DNA from: Hungatella hathewayi
Lineage (GTDB): Bacteria > Bacillota > Clostridia > Lachnospirales > Lachnospiraceae
Direction: 5' to 3'
Length of the DNA: 64,000 nucleotides
Assembly: GCA_025149285.1 (NCBI GenBank)
Contig: CP102274.1
Coordinates: forward strand, 6,862,489-6,926,488
In this document: one piece after another, positions 24,396-33,305 of the stretch
Numbering within the stretch: position 1 is the first letter of the stretch
How the letters are laid out: the number at the start of each line of letters is the position of its first letter
Notes under the pieces: generated by a model
What the model saw: only the letters and a program-made list of their open reading frames with translations
What the model was told of the DNA's origin: nothing
The model's database searches: none
Position numbers and translations under genes: made by a program

Positions 24396-25904
24396 CTAAT
24401 TTTCTCCCCAGTTATTTTCGTCGCTCCATCCTTCTTTTTTTACATAATTCTCTTTGGCCTTGACCAGATCCTCCTGCAAAATCTTCGTGTACTCGTCCAG
24501 TTCTAATTTATCCTGCAGATATAACTGTCCATACATAACCGAATCGTCAAAAAATTGTTTATCAAAATAGGTTTCATACAATTTTAACGGCGATACATCA
24601 TTTTTAAACTGCAGTGCCTGCAGCAATGGATTCTCATTGCTTATTTGTACATTCTTTACCGGAGTGACTCCCCATAATTCATTTACATAAAGACTGGAAT
24701 CTTCCAGGCCAGTCTTAAATTTTAGAAAATCTACAGCAGCCAGCAGCTGATCCCCCTTTGTAGTCGTTGGAATACAAATATTACCCTGAGGAGCTCCTCC
24801 TATTTCATATGCAATCCCTGAAGACTGTGGATGGCTCTCAGTTGTCAGTGTTGGAAACTCCGTAATACCAATTTCAAAGCTTAAATCAGGATTGCTGGAC
24901 ATAATCTTTGCATTACTGCCGACCGAAAAAGTCATTGCAACTTCTCCCCTCATAAACTGCTCCAATGCCTCATTATTATCCATAGCTGTAAAACCAGGAT
25001 ACCAGTACTGAGACAATTCCTTAATCATAGGATAAATATCCTTCCACGGTTCCTTCGTAACATCAATAACACCATTATCTACTCCACGCGCAATCTCATT
25101 GACCTCTATAAGGCCAGTCTTGTTAATATCCAGCTCTTCAATAAACTGAGTAGCAAGTGGGTCCATCATCATCCTCTCAAACCAATGATACCCACCTCCT
25201 TCTGAGACCTTCATACCTACAACCATAGGCGTAATCCCTGCCCCCTGTAATGTTTCACAGGTTTTTAGCAGTTCAGCAAAGGTTGACGGCATCTTGTCAA
25301 CACCTGCTTTCTCCATCAGGTTTTTATTGTAAAATAATTTGCATAGAACACCATTCGTAGGCACACTGGCATATCTGCCATTGGTGGGATCCATTACCTG
25401 GGCCATTACTGATTCCTGTAATGTATCCATCCAGTTCTGATTCTCATTGTAAGGATTGGTCTCATTCATTAGGTAATCAGTCAAATCAATTACAGAGCCA
25501 TCGCGTAAATACTGCTGTCCCCACGCATGACGAACCAGAAACAGATCCGGAGCCGTTCCGCCCATTAACTGTGTCTGCAGCCACGTCTGATACTGATCGT
25601 TATCAATGTATTCATATTCCACCGTAATATTAGGCTGATATTTTTTATACAAATCCAGTGACTTTTTTAAATACTCCTGCCCCTCCGTGTTATTGTACTC
25701 CCACGTAGCCCATTTAAGAGTAACCGGCTTATCGGGATGCCAGTTTCCATCAGAAGACTTTTCACTTGTAGTATCCGAAGATACCTCTGTGGCTGTGTTC
25801 GCTGTCTCTGAACTGCTTCTGTTCTCTTTTCCGCAGCCGCTTAAAGCTGTGAGCGTAAAGGCAGCCAGTGTAAAAGTCAAAAGTTTCTTTCCCATCTTCA
25901 TCAT
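24396..25904 (-). CDS. ABC sugar-importer solute-binding lipoprotein
   Basis: 502 residues with a lipoprotein signal (FTLAAFTLTALSGC, Cys at about 24) followed by a Ser/Thr-rich linker and a family 1 extracellular solute-binding fold (VTLKWATWEYNN, APDLFLVRHAWGQQYLRDGSVIDL, AMTFSVGSN). It would deliver an oligosaccharide to the two permeases encoded just upstream in the operon. The long size is usual for clostridial oligosaccharide binders. No ATPase gene is in the operon, so a shared MsmX-type ATPase is probably used. Confidence 0.88.
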   Translation of the reverse strand: MMKMGKKLLTFTLAAFTLTALSGCGKENRSSSETANTATEVSSDTTSEKSSDGNWHPDKPVTLKWATWEYNNTEGQEYLKKSLDLYKKYQPNITVEYEYIDNDQYQTWLQTQLMGGTAPDLFLVRHAWGQQYLRDGSVIDLTDYLMNETNPYNENQNWMDTLQESVMAQVMDPTNGRYASVPTNGVLCKLFYNKNLMEKAGVDKMPSTFAELLKTCETLQGAGITPMVVGMKVSEGGGYHWFERMMMDPLATQFIEELDINKTGLIEVNEIARGVDNGVIDVTKEPWKDIYPMIKELSQYWYPGFTAMDNNEALEQFMRGEVAMTFSVGSNAKIMSSNPDLSFEIGITEFPTLTTESHPQSSGIAYEIGGAPQGNICIPTTTKGDQLLAAVDFLKFKTGLEDSSLYVNELWGVTPVKNVQISNENPLLQALQFKNDVSPLKLYETYFDKQFFDDSVMYGQLYLQDKLELDEYTKILQEDLVKAKENYVKKEGWSDENNWGEN

Positions 25905-25937
25905 ATAAATATCCTCCTCTTATTAAAATAATTTTAT

Positions 25938-26759
25938 TTAAGCTTTTACCGCTCCCGCTGTAAGCCCCTCTACAAATGGTTTTGTCGCAACAGTAAAAAT
26001 AAGAAGCAGAGGTACTGATGCAATCACATAAGCAGCAAAGTTAACACCTGGCATTTGATAAGTGCTGGCAACCACCTTGGACACCTGTAAAATTACAGGC
26101 CGTACTTTCTCTGCATTGGCTGAAACCAAAGGCCAGATATAGTTGTTCCAGCTGGAAATTAAAGTCGTAATACATACAGTAGCCAATATTGGCTTACTAA
26201 GAGGCAGCGCAATATAATAAAAAATTTTAAAGTCACTGGCCCCTTCAATCGTTGCCATTTCAAACAAACTCTTAGGCAGAGATTCCATATGTGTCGTAAT
26301 CAGAAATGTAGATAAAATCGCAAATGCTGAAGATGGCGGCAGAATCTGTACCGCATAGGTGTTCAACAGATGCATTTTCTGTGAAATGATAAATTGTGGT
26401 ATAAGTATAAGAAAATACGGCACCATCATCATCATCATCATTGTCATAAACAATAGATTCTTCCCTTTAAACTGGAATCTCGCAAAAGCATAACCGGCCA
26501 GTGTAGAAATAATCAATGTAAGCAGTACATTGCCAGCTGTTATAATCAGTGAATTTAAAATACTCCTGTAAATTTGTCCAAATGCAATTTTATAATGTTC
26601 AAAATGTAATGGCAGACTGAAAAAGTACAAATTCTGGTAAATCTGAATATTTGTTTTCAGGGAAGATATGACCATCACAAACAGTGGATAAATCGTAAGA
26701 AAAAGTATAAACAGTAAAGTACCGTGTACAGCCAAACCAATCATACGTTTTTTTTGCAT
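25938..26759 (-). CDS. Sugar ABC permease, MalG/AraQ type
   Basis: 273 residues with six membrane helices and the cytosolic EAA loop (FEMATIEGASDFKIFYYIALPLSKPI) that docks the ATPase. It is the second permease of the importer in the transketolase-apiosidase operon, 13 bases after its partner. The C-terminal PFVEGLTAGAVKA is the standard ending of this subfamily. Confidence 0.9.
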   Translation of the reverse strand: MQKKRMIGLAVHGTLLFILFLTIYPLFVMVISSLKTNIQIYQNLYFFSLPLHFEHYKIAFGQIYRSILNSLIITAGNVLLTLIISTLAGYAFARFQFKGKNLLFMTMMMMMMVPYFLILIPQFIISQKMHLLNTYAVQILPPSSAFAILSTFLITTHMESLPKSLFEMATIEGASDFKIFYYIALPLSKPILATVCITTLISSWNNYIWPLVSANAEKVRPVILQVSKVVASTYQMPGVNFAAYVIASVPLLLIFTVATKPFVEGLTAGAVKA

Positions 26760-26772
26760 GTCATGCCTCCCC

Positions 26773-27687
26773 CTATTGGTTCTCAGCGCCTTTGATATAT
26801 TTCATATTAAAGGCGGTAATACCTAATGTAATCAGGAACAAAACAGTACCCATAGCACATGCATATCCCATGTTATAATATGAGAACGTCTCATTGTACA
26901 TATGCAATGCGGGTACTATGGTAGAATCACCTGGTCCTCCATTCGTCATAATAAGTACATGCTCAAATGTCTGGAAAGTAGAAATAATAGTTGTAATAAT
27001 CAGATAACGAAACTGCCCTGTCAAAAGCGGTATATCAATGTAAAAGATACGGCTGACAGGGCCAATACCATCAATCTTTGTCGCCTCATAGATGCTGGTA
27101 TCAATCCCCTGCAGTCCTGCAAGAAAAATCAGGAATTGAATTCCCGCTACCCATGGAAATTGATAAAAAACCAGAGCCCCCAGAGCTGTCGCCTGCTCTC
27201 CCAACCATGAATGCATGAAATTTTCAAGCCCCAATGCAGAAAGAAAGCCGTTAAGAAGACCATTATAATCGTAAATCCATCTCCACAGTAATATCATCAC
27301 CACACCAGGTACTACCATTGGTATAACAAACAAATATTTATACAAATTACTGGAAAATTCTCGTTTTACACTCATTACCAGTTCAGCCACGAGAAGAGGC
27401 AATGTAACCACTTTAATGACAGAGGTCACCAATAGAATCAAAAGATTCAGCAGTGATTTTCCAAACGTTGCATCTGATAGCAAACTGATATAATTTTGTA
27501 TTCCAATAAATACCGATATACGTCCACCATCCCATTCAAAAAAAGAACGGAAAACAGCATAAACAGAAGAGTACAACTTAAAAACACCAAGCAGGACAAA
27601 CAATGGTAAAAGATACAAATATGGTTGTACCTTGCGTAGAATACTTCCTGGCATTGTCTTTCTCTCCAATGACTTTTTTGTATCCAT
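26773..27687 (-). CDS. Sugar ABC permease, MalF/UgpA type
   Basis: 304 residues with six helices and the EAA motif IYEATKIDGIGPVSRIFYIDIPLL. The N terminus PYLYLLPLFVLLGVFKLYSS is typical of the first permease in oligosaccharide importers. It pairs with the MalG-type permease and the lipoprotein binder downstream. Operon position behind the isomerase and transketolase genes indicates that import and catabolism are made together. Confidence 0.9.
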   Translation of the reverse strand: MDTKKSLERKTMPGSILRKVQPYLYLLPLFVLLGVFKLYSSVYAVFRSFFEWDGGRISVFIGIQNYISLLSDATFGKSLLNLLILLVTSVIKVVTLPLLVAELVMSVKREFSSNLYKYLFVIPMVVPGVVMILLWRWIYDYNGLLNGFLSALGLENFMHSWLGEQATALGALVFYQFPWVAGIQFLIFLAGLQGIDTSIYEATKIDGIGPVSRIFYIDIPLLTGQFRYLIITTIISTFQTFEHVLIMTNGGPGDSTIVPALHMYNETFSYYNMGYACAMGTVLFLITLGITAFNMKYIKGAENQ

Positions 27688-27708
27688 CTACATCACCCCA
27701 TAATTCCT

Positions 27709-28359
27709 TTATTCTGATTTTTCCTCAATCAATTCATTCACATAAGTTGTCAACTCCCCAGGTACTGCATACTGCAGAAAACATCTTCGAAACCATTCTC
27801 CTTCCAATGCCGTTTTAACCAGCTCTGAATCCAATGCTTTTAAAATGTCAACCGGTTCATTGCACAACGTACGTTTTACATTATTAAAAAACAGTTCATT
27901 TTTTCTTTGTATATCACGCATCTCAACGGGATAGCCGCCCCCTCCTTCACATGAAAACAGTTTATCAAAAATATCTTCCAATTTTAGTTCCGCAGCCCAT
28001 CCAAAATCCTTGGCAAACGGCAGCGCAACCGCGTTTCCGTTATTAATCTGTGTAAACAGGTATGCGTCCGATGCATCCGTTATGTAACCGCAGTTCACTC
28101 CCGGATAACTGTTAAGTGACATACAGGCTCCCTGACCGGAACCACAGCCGGTAATTACAAAATCAACTGCACCTGTATTGAGAAGGACAAATGCCTGAAT
28201 CCCCAGATGAATATAATTAAGCACTGGCCGGTCATTATCGGTTCTCATACCTGTATTAAACCATTCCACATGATATTTAGCAGCGCTTTTTTCCAGAGCC
28301 CGTACAATCAATGCATTTTTTCCAGCCTGGCTGAATTCATTCATCAATGCTGCCCTCAT
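27709..28359 (-). CDS. RpiB/LacAB-family sugar-phosphate isomerase
   Basis: 216 residues. The family core is clear: FVITGCGSGQGACMSLNSYPGVNCGYITDASDAYLFTQINNGNAVALPF contains the Cys-Gly-x-Gly active-site loop and the N-x-x-N-A-V-A-L block of RpiB. A C-terminal extension of about 70 residues makes it longer than RpiB (about 150). Relatives act on ribose-, galactose-, tetrulose- and other sugar phosphates, so the substrate here is open. Between a split transketolase and a sugar importer, it probably converts an aldose phosphate to a ketose for the transketolase. Confidence 0.8.
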   Translation of the reverse strand: MRAALMNEFSQAGKNALIVRALEKSAAKYHVEWFNTGMRTDNDRPVLNYIHLGIQAFVLLNTGAVDFVITGCGSGQGACMSLNSYPGVNCGYITDASDAYLFTQINNGNAVALPFAKDFGWAAELKLEDIFDKLFSCEGGGGYPVEMRDIQRKNELFFNNVKRTLCNEPVDILKALDSELVKTALEGEWFRRCFLQYAVPGELTTYVNELIEEKSE

Positions 28360-28390
28360 AATTTAATTCCTCCTATCATTGTCTTTATTA

Positions 28391-29341
28391 TTAGAAAAAA
28401 TCCATTACGGCCTTACGAATTGATTTACAGTCTAAACCAAACAGTTCTCTGTTATAACTGATTGGATTCCCCTGCGGATAACAATCCGGTATACCAATAC
28501 ACTGAAGTTTTATGCCCAGTCCCAGTTCTGCTGCTGCCTGTCCGACGGCGCTTCCCAGACCGCCATAAATATTATGTTCTTCTACCGTCAGAAAGATTGA
28601 ATGATTTTCTGATAACTGGCTTAACAATCCCTTATCAATGGGTTTAATTGTAGGCATATCTACAACAGTAACAGCAGGCCCTCCTGCTTCCAGCAGTTCT
28701 TTCTGTGCCGATACAGCCTCCGCCACTGCCTCTCCAATAGCAATTACTGCAATATCATGTCCCGCAGCCACCACCTTCCCTTCTCCGATTACAGCCTCAT
28801 AATTCTCATCATATAAATCCGGAACTGGATTCCTGTCCAGCCGGATATAAGCCGGATTCTGAATTGATGACAACAACTCTATATATTTTGCTGCAGATAC
28901 GGCATCTGCCGGAGCAATCATCACACTCTCCGGCATGGACCGGATAACACCGATATCTTCAAGAGAAAAATGTGTTGATCCTGCCTGTCCTGCACTCATA
29001 CCACAATGTGTTCCTATGATCTTTACATTCGCCCTGTTATAAAATACATCCGTGCGGATTTGTTCGCATGCCCGCAGACTGGAAAACACCGAAAAGGTGT
29101 GTACGAAAGGCTTCAGTCCTTCATGTGCCAATCCTGCTGCAATAGAAATCATATTTTGTTCCGCAATACCGACATTTATAAACCTGTCCGGAAATCGATC
29201 TTCTATTTTTTTTAATTTACTGGAGCCTGCCAAATCTGCTGTCATAACAACAATATTGTCATCTGTTTCCATTAAAAATTCAAGCATAGCGGCTGATGCC
29301 TCAAGCTGTGAATGTACAGCTCTTTCTGCCTTTTCCTGCAT
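28391..29341 (-). CDS. Transketolase, C-terminal subunit
   Basis: 316 residues containing the pyrimidine-binding and C-terminal domains: PDRFINVGIAEQNMISIAAGLA includes the catalytic Glu of the thiamine site, followed by MSAGQAGSTHFSLEDIGVIR and a C-terminal TVVDMPTIKPID segment. With the adjacent N-terminal subunit it makes a two-subunit transketolase, as in several bacterial pentose and apulose pathways. The genes are 11 bases apart. It acts in the cytosol, moving a two-carbon unit between sugar phosphates. Confidence 0.9.
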   Translation of the reverse strand: MQEKAERAVHSQLEASAAMLEFLMETDDNIVVMTADLAGSSKLKKIEDRFPDRFINVGIAEQNMISIAAGLAHEGLKPFVHTFSVFSSLRACEQIRTDVFYNRANVKIIGTHCGMSAGQAGSTHFSLEDIGVIRSMPESVMIAPADAVSAAKYIELLSSIQNPAYIRLDRNPVPDLYDENYEAVIGEGKVVAAGHDIAVIAIGEAVAEAVSAQKELLEAGGPAVTVVDMPTIKPIDKGLLSQLSENHSIFLTVEEHNIYGGLGSAVGQAAAELGLGIKLQCIGIPDCYPQGNPISYNRELFGLDCKSIRKAVMDFF

Positions 29342-29352
29342 ACTTCCGCCTC

Positions 29353-30147
29353 CTAAAATGTAAATTTATTAATAAGTTCTTTATAACTTCCCGATATGTA
29401 GTGACTGGCTCCAGTACCGGCTATTTCATCGGTCAGACCATATCCTTTTACGGTATGTGCAATAACCGCATATGGTCCACTGCATTCATTTCGAAGTCTT
29501 AAAAACAGCCTGTCCATCTCTGTCACATTATGACCATCCACTTCTTCTACAGAAAATCCAAAGCTGCTCCACTTTCTTCCAAATGGTTCAATCTGAACCA
29601 TTTCTTCCAACGGACCATCACATCCGACTCTGTTTTGGTCAATAATTACTACCAGTCTTTTTAATTTTTGCTGACAGGCATACATTGCAGCTTCCCATAC
29701 ACTTCCTTCACAGCATTCCCCATCACCAAGAATACAATAAGTAAAATATTCCTTATTTTTCATCTTCCCGGCTAAAGCGATTCCAACTGCAAGAGATAAT
29801 CCATGTCCCAATGAACCAGTACTCATCTCCACTCCCGGTATCTGATGTGCATCTGGATGGTTCATTAAACGGCTTCCGGCAGTTCCAAATTCTGCAAGCT
29901 CGTCGTATGGAATAAATCTGCTGGCTGCCAGTGCTGCATAAAGAGCCAGTCCCGAATGTCCCTTTGATAAAATGAACCGGTCTCTTTCGTCCCAATCTGG
30001 ATTTAAAGGATCATATTTCATAACTGTACCATATAAACTAGCCATGATATCTGCTACAGAAAGGCTCCCTCCTGCGTGTCCTCCTCCAGAAGAACATATT
30101 GCCAGCTTTATACCATCCCTGATTTGTTGTGTCAGTTCCATAAGCAC
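29353..30147 (-). CDS. Transketolase, N-terminal (ThDP-binding) subunit
   Basis: 264 residues, the diphosphate-binding half: SSGGGHAGGSLSVADIMASLYG, DRFILSKGHSGLALYAALA, and the ThDP/Mg motif ILGDGECCEGSVWEAAMYA with a later NRVGCDG. It is the first gene of the operon and pairs with the following subunit. Upstream, on the other side of a repeat-rich regulatory region, is a GntR/LacI-type regulator. Confidence 0.92.
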   Translation of the reverse strand: MLMELTQQIRDGIKLAICSSGGGHAGGSLSVADIMASLYGTVMKYDPLNPDWDERDRFILSKGHSGLALYAALAASRFIPYDELAEFGTAGSRLMNHPDAHQIPGVEMSTGSLGHGLSLAVGIALAGKMKNKEYFTYCILGDGECCEGSVWEAAMYACQQKLKRLVVIIDQNRVGCDGPLEEMVQIEPFGRKWSSFGFSVEEVDGHNVTEMDRLFLRLRNECSGPYAVIAHTVKGYGLTDEIAGTGASHYISGSYKELINKFTF

Positions 30148-30228
30148 TCCCCCTTTTTATATTCAAATCGAGTCTATTCTTCGTCCTATCTGAATTAAAA
30201 CATATCTATTACTGTAAAGTCAACCACT

Positions 30229-30317
30229 TTTGTTCTTTTATTGTTCCTAGTTTGTTATTTTTGTCATATTATACAAGTTTTTTGTTCCGTTTTTGTCTGT
30301 TTTTTTGTTCCGTTTTT
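30229..30317. repeat. TTGTTC repeats, candidate regulator operators
   Basis: The 17-base block TTTTTTGTTCCGTTTTT occurs twice (30278-30294 and 30301-30317), 23 bp apart, and shorter TTGTTC copies lie at about 30230 and 30241. The array sits between the divergent transketolase operon and regulator gene and is a plausible binding array for the GntR/LacI-type regulator. Confidence 0.5.
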
Positions 30318-30329
30318 AATATAAATGTA

Positions 30330-30358
30330 TTGACTTTTTTACATACTTCTTCTAAGAT
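30330..30358 (+). promoter_or_regulatory. Promoter of the GntR/LacI-type regulator
   Basis: TTGACT (30330-30335), 17 bases, TAAGAT (30353-30358). The predicted transcription start falls at about 30365, next to the ATG at 30366, so the mRNA may be leaderless. Confidence 0.6.
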
Positions 30359-30365
30359 TAATAAC

Positions 30366-31487
30366 ATGAATAAGAATGATCTGCTTACACACGAAAAATT
30401 AATTTTACAGCAAATTTATCTGGATGAGCTTGAAACAGGCGATACAATTCCTTCTGTACGCGAACTTCAATCCCGTCTCTGCTTGTCGCGCAATTCCGTA
30501 CTAAATGCTATTCAGTCGCTTAGTGAGAAAGGAGTTATAAAGAAAGGAACTTCTCCACGGCAGGGGTATCGCCTTTGCGAAAAACCACTCAGACTGGATG
30601 GCAACCATAATCCTAAAAAGGAATTATCTGTTCAGTATCTACTTCCTTTTACAACCTGGAACTACACAATTAACAAATACTTATCAAGCTTTGAAAATAT
30701 TTTCTCAAGACACGGTATTAACCTGATTTTTAGCAATACCCATAATTCCGCGGAAGAAGAGGGTCGTTTATTGGAAACGATTTACTCCAAACCAGCAGCT
30801 CTGCGGCCGGATTTTCTTTTTTTAACCACCTGCGACAGCACTATGAATCCTAACCTTGAGTTGCTTCAGAAGATCAGCAGAGAAATCCCCTGCATCCTGA
30901 TTGATCGTTACTTTCACGGTAAAAATTTTCACTATATTGGTGTAAGCAACAATTTTATCGGGAGCCGGACTGCCGATTATTTATTGGAAAATGGCCATCG
31001 ACATATTGCTTATATAAAGGCCTATGGAAAGATTTCTACCATACAGGACAGGTTTTCATCTTTTGAGAATGCCTTAGAACGCTCTGCTGTATTTTTAGAT
31101 CAGCAGTGCATATTTGCCTTATCTAATGCAAATGTTGGATCAATCTCAGAGATACAGGAGGAAATAGACCGTATCGGTGCCAGAATTTTATCACTGTCAC
31201 CACGTCCGACCGCCGTTGTATGCAGTTTTGACCGTATTGCGGTAGCGCTGATGAATTTCTTTTTAAAGAACAGTGTGCGTGTCCCAAAGGATATCTGTAT
31301 TATCGGCTGCGACAATGACGTAGACGTAGGGGCCATGTCTCCCCTTTCTCTGACTACATTCCGCCACCCATACCGCGAATGTGCACGTGAGGCAATTGCC
31401 CGAATAGAAAACATTAAAAATAATCAAAAAGCTTCGCCGCATTCTGTAGAATTTTTTCCAGAATTTATTATTGGAGAATCAACATAA
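30366..31487 (+). CDS. GntR-type regulator with LacI-like sugar-binding domain
   Basis: 373 residues from ATG 30366. A GntR winged helix (about 5-70: LETGDTIPSVRELQSRLCLSRNSVLNAIQSLSEKGVIKK) is fused to a LacI/periplasmic-binding sensor (about 95-370: VCSFDRIAVALMNFFLKNSVRVPKDICIIGCDND). This is the AraR-like architecture used to sense pentoses or related sugars. It is divergent from the transketolase/importer/apiosidase operon and is presumably its repressor. No ribosome site precedes the ATG, in agreement with the promoter being only 7 bases upstream. Confidence 0.88.
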   Translation: MNKNDLLTHEKLILQQIYLDELETGDTIPSVRELQSRLCLSRNSVLNAIQSLSEKGVIKKGTSPRQGYRLCEKPLRLDGNHNPKKELSVQYLLPFTTWNYTINKYLSSFENIFSRHGINLIFSNTHNSAEEEGRLLETIYSKPAALRPDFLFLTTCDSTMNPNLELLQKISREIPCILIDRYFHGKNFHYIGVSNNFIGSRTADYLLENGHRHIAYIKAYGKISTIQDRFSSFENALERSAVFLDQQCIFALSNANVGSISEIQEEIDRIGARILSLSPRPTAVVCSFDRIAVALMNFFLKNSVRVPKDICIIGCDNDVDVGAMSPLSLTTFRHPYRECAREAIARIENIKNNQKASPHSVEFFPEFIIGEST

Positions 31488-31520
31488 CTAAAGTACTTTT
31501 CATAAACAGTCAGTCAAAGG

Positions 31521-31571
31521 AAAAAAAGGCCTCCAGTTAAGCATATCAATCGCTTAACTGGAGGCCTTTTT
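31521..31571. terminator. Strong bidirectional terminator
   Basis: AAAAAAGGCCTCCAGTTAAGC pairs perfectly along its length with the complementary arm ending CTTTTTT, around ATATCAATC, between the convergent regulator and gdhA. Confidence 0.95.
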
Positions 31572-31621
31572 TGCCATATAATTTAAAATTCTACATCTCA
31601 ACCTTGTTGAAATCTTAATTC

Positions 31622-32956
31622 CTACACAACTCCCTGAGCCATCATAGCTTCCACAACCTTCTCAAATCCCGCAATATTAGCGCCCGCAACATAGTTGCCC
31701 TTCACGCCGTATCTCTCAGCGGCATCGGCTGCCTTTGCATAGATTCCAACCATGATATCATGCAGCTTCTCATCGACTTCCTCAAAGCTCCAGGACATTC
31801 TTAAGCTGTTCTGGCTCATCTCCAGTGCGGAAGTAGCTACACCGCCTGCGTTAGCTGCCTTACCCGGCATAAACATCATTCCGTTCTCCTGGAAGAAATC
31901 AGTCGCTTCCCTTGTAGAAGGCATATTGGCCCCCTCTGCCACTGCAAAGCATCCATTGGCCTTCAACGCCTTCGCGTCGTCTAAATTCAGTTCATTCTGT
32001 GTCGCACACGGAAGAGCGATATCGCAGGGTATGGTCCAGATTCCCTTTCCTTCCGTATAAACGGCTGTCGGAACCGCATCCACATACTCTTTGATCCGTC
32101 CGCGGCGTACTTCCTTGATGTCCTTCACGATATCCAGCTTAATGCCGTCCTTATCATAAATATAGCCGTTGGAATCGCTTAATGCAACCACCTTAGCGCC
32201 TAACTGCTGTGCCTTCTCTGTCGCGTAGATCGCTACATTACCAGAGCCGGAAACCACTACGGTCTTACCGGCCAGTTCCTTATCGTTGTGCTTTAACATT
32301 TCATCTACAATATACACAAGGCCGTAACCGGTTGCCTGGGTGCGTGCCAGGGATCCTCCATAAGTCAGGCCCTTACCGGTCAGAACGCCTTCATATAAAC
32401 CGGTCAGTCTCTTATACTGGCCATACATATAGCCGATCTCTCTTGCGCCCACGCCGATATCTCCGGCCGGTACATCCTGGTCTGCCCCAATGTACTTAAA
32501 GAGTTCCGTCATAAAGCTCTGGCAGAATGCCATAACCTCTCTGTCAGATTTACCCTTCGGATCAAAATTACAACCGCCTTTGCCGCCGCCGATCGGAAGT
32601 CCTGTTAAAGAGTTTTTGAATACCTGCTCGAAGCCCAGGAATTTTAAGATACCCTGGTTTACAGACGGATGAAGACGCAAACCGCCTTTGTACGGTCCGA
32701 TTGCACTGTTGAACTGCACGCGGTATGCCTTGTTCACCTGTACCTGGCCCTTGTCGTCAACCCACGGTACACGGAATGAGATAATTCTCTCCGGCTCTAC
32801 AAGACGCTCTAAGAGTGCCATCTTACGGTACTTTTCCTCGTTGGCATCAATCACCAGCTTTAAAGAATCCAGTACTTCCTTCACTGCCTGGTGGAATTCC
32901 GCCTCTCCAGGATTCTGATTTACCACTCTCTCATAAACTTCATCAACATACGACAT
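31622..32956 (-). CDS. gdhA: NADP-type glutamate dehydrogenase
   Basis: 444 residues, the length of the hexameric bacterial enzyme. The catalytic Lys lies in PIGGGKGGCNFDPKGKSD, followed by QDVPAGDIGVGAREIGYMYGQYKR; the Rossmann fold begins at KTVVVSGSGNVAIYATEKA. It interconverts 2-oxoglutarate plus ammonia and glutamate. It is a stand-alone gene with its own consensus promoter at 33085-33113 and an unusual hairpin in its leader. Confidence 0.95.
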   Translation of the reverse strand: MSYVDEVYERVVNQNPGEAEFHQAVKEVLDSLKLVIDANEEKYRKMALLERLVEPERIISFRVPWVDDKGQVQVNKAYRVQFNSAIGPYKGGLRLHPSVNQGILKFLGFEQVFKNSLTGLPIGGGKGGCNFDPKGKSDREVMAFCQSFMTELFKYIGADQDVPAGDIGVGAREIGYMYGQYKRLTGLYEGVLTGKGLTYGGSLARTQATGYGLVYIVDEMLKHNDKELAGKTVVVSGSGNVAIYATEKAQQLGAKVVALSDSNGYIYDKDGIKLDIVKDIKEVRRGRIKEYVDAVPTAVYTEGKGIWTIPCDIALPCATQNELNLDDAKALKANGCFAVAEGANMPSTREATDFFQENGMMFMPGKAANAGGVATSALEMSQNSLRMSWSFEEVDEKLHDIMVGIYAKAADAAERYGVKGNYVAGANIAGFEKVVEAMMAQGVV

Positions 32957-33022
32957 AGATTTTTCCTCCTTGTGATTTCCTCATGTTACCATACATCCGC
33001 AAAAAACGTAAATTTTGCTCTC

Positions 33023-33071
33023 AAAAGGGCAAAAAGAGGCCAGAACATACGTCCCGGCCCCTTTGCCTTTT
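33023..33071 (-). promoter_or_regulatory. Hairpin in the gdhA leader
   Basis: On the minus-strand transcript AAAAGGCAAAGGGGCC pairs with GGCCTCTTTTTGCCCTTTT around a 14-base loop, immediately after the predicted gdhA start site. It resembles a terminator placed at the 5' end and may be an attenuator. No known riboswitch was recognised. Confidence 0.5.
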
Positions 33072-33084
33072 GTAACTGATAGAA

Positions 33085-33113
33085 ATTATAGCAAGTAAAG
33101 ATTGTAAAGTCAA
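33085..33113 (-). promoter_or_regulatory. gdhA promoter
   Basis: Minus-strand TTGACT (33108-33113), 17 bases, TATAAT (33085-33090). Confidence 0.8.
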
Positions 33114-33198
33114 TAATTACCAAAACTTTATTTTATTAATTTTTTACTGTTTACTGCCGGTTTATTATTTTTTATCATTATATCTCTCTTTACCGCCA

Positions 33199-33252
33199 AT
33201 TGTTAACCATCGTATTTTTATAGTTGACATTCATTTCTGCACATGATACAAT
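33199..33252 (+). promoter_or_regulatory. bioY promoter with BirA-type operator
   Basis: ATTGTTAAC (33199-33207), 15 bases, GTTGACAT (33223-33230) matches the Firmicutes BirA operator layout TTGTTAAC-N15-GTTAACAA. The right half-site contains the -35 TTGACA (33224-33229), followed after 17 bases by TACAAT (33247-33252). Biotin-loaded BirA would therefore repress bioY. Confidence 0.75.
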
Positions 33253-33305
33253 TTTTTACATAAAGTGTTTAATCTGACACAAAGTAACAGAAGGGAGTTT
33301 CTATT

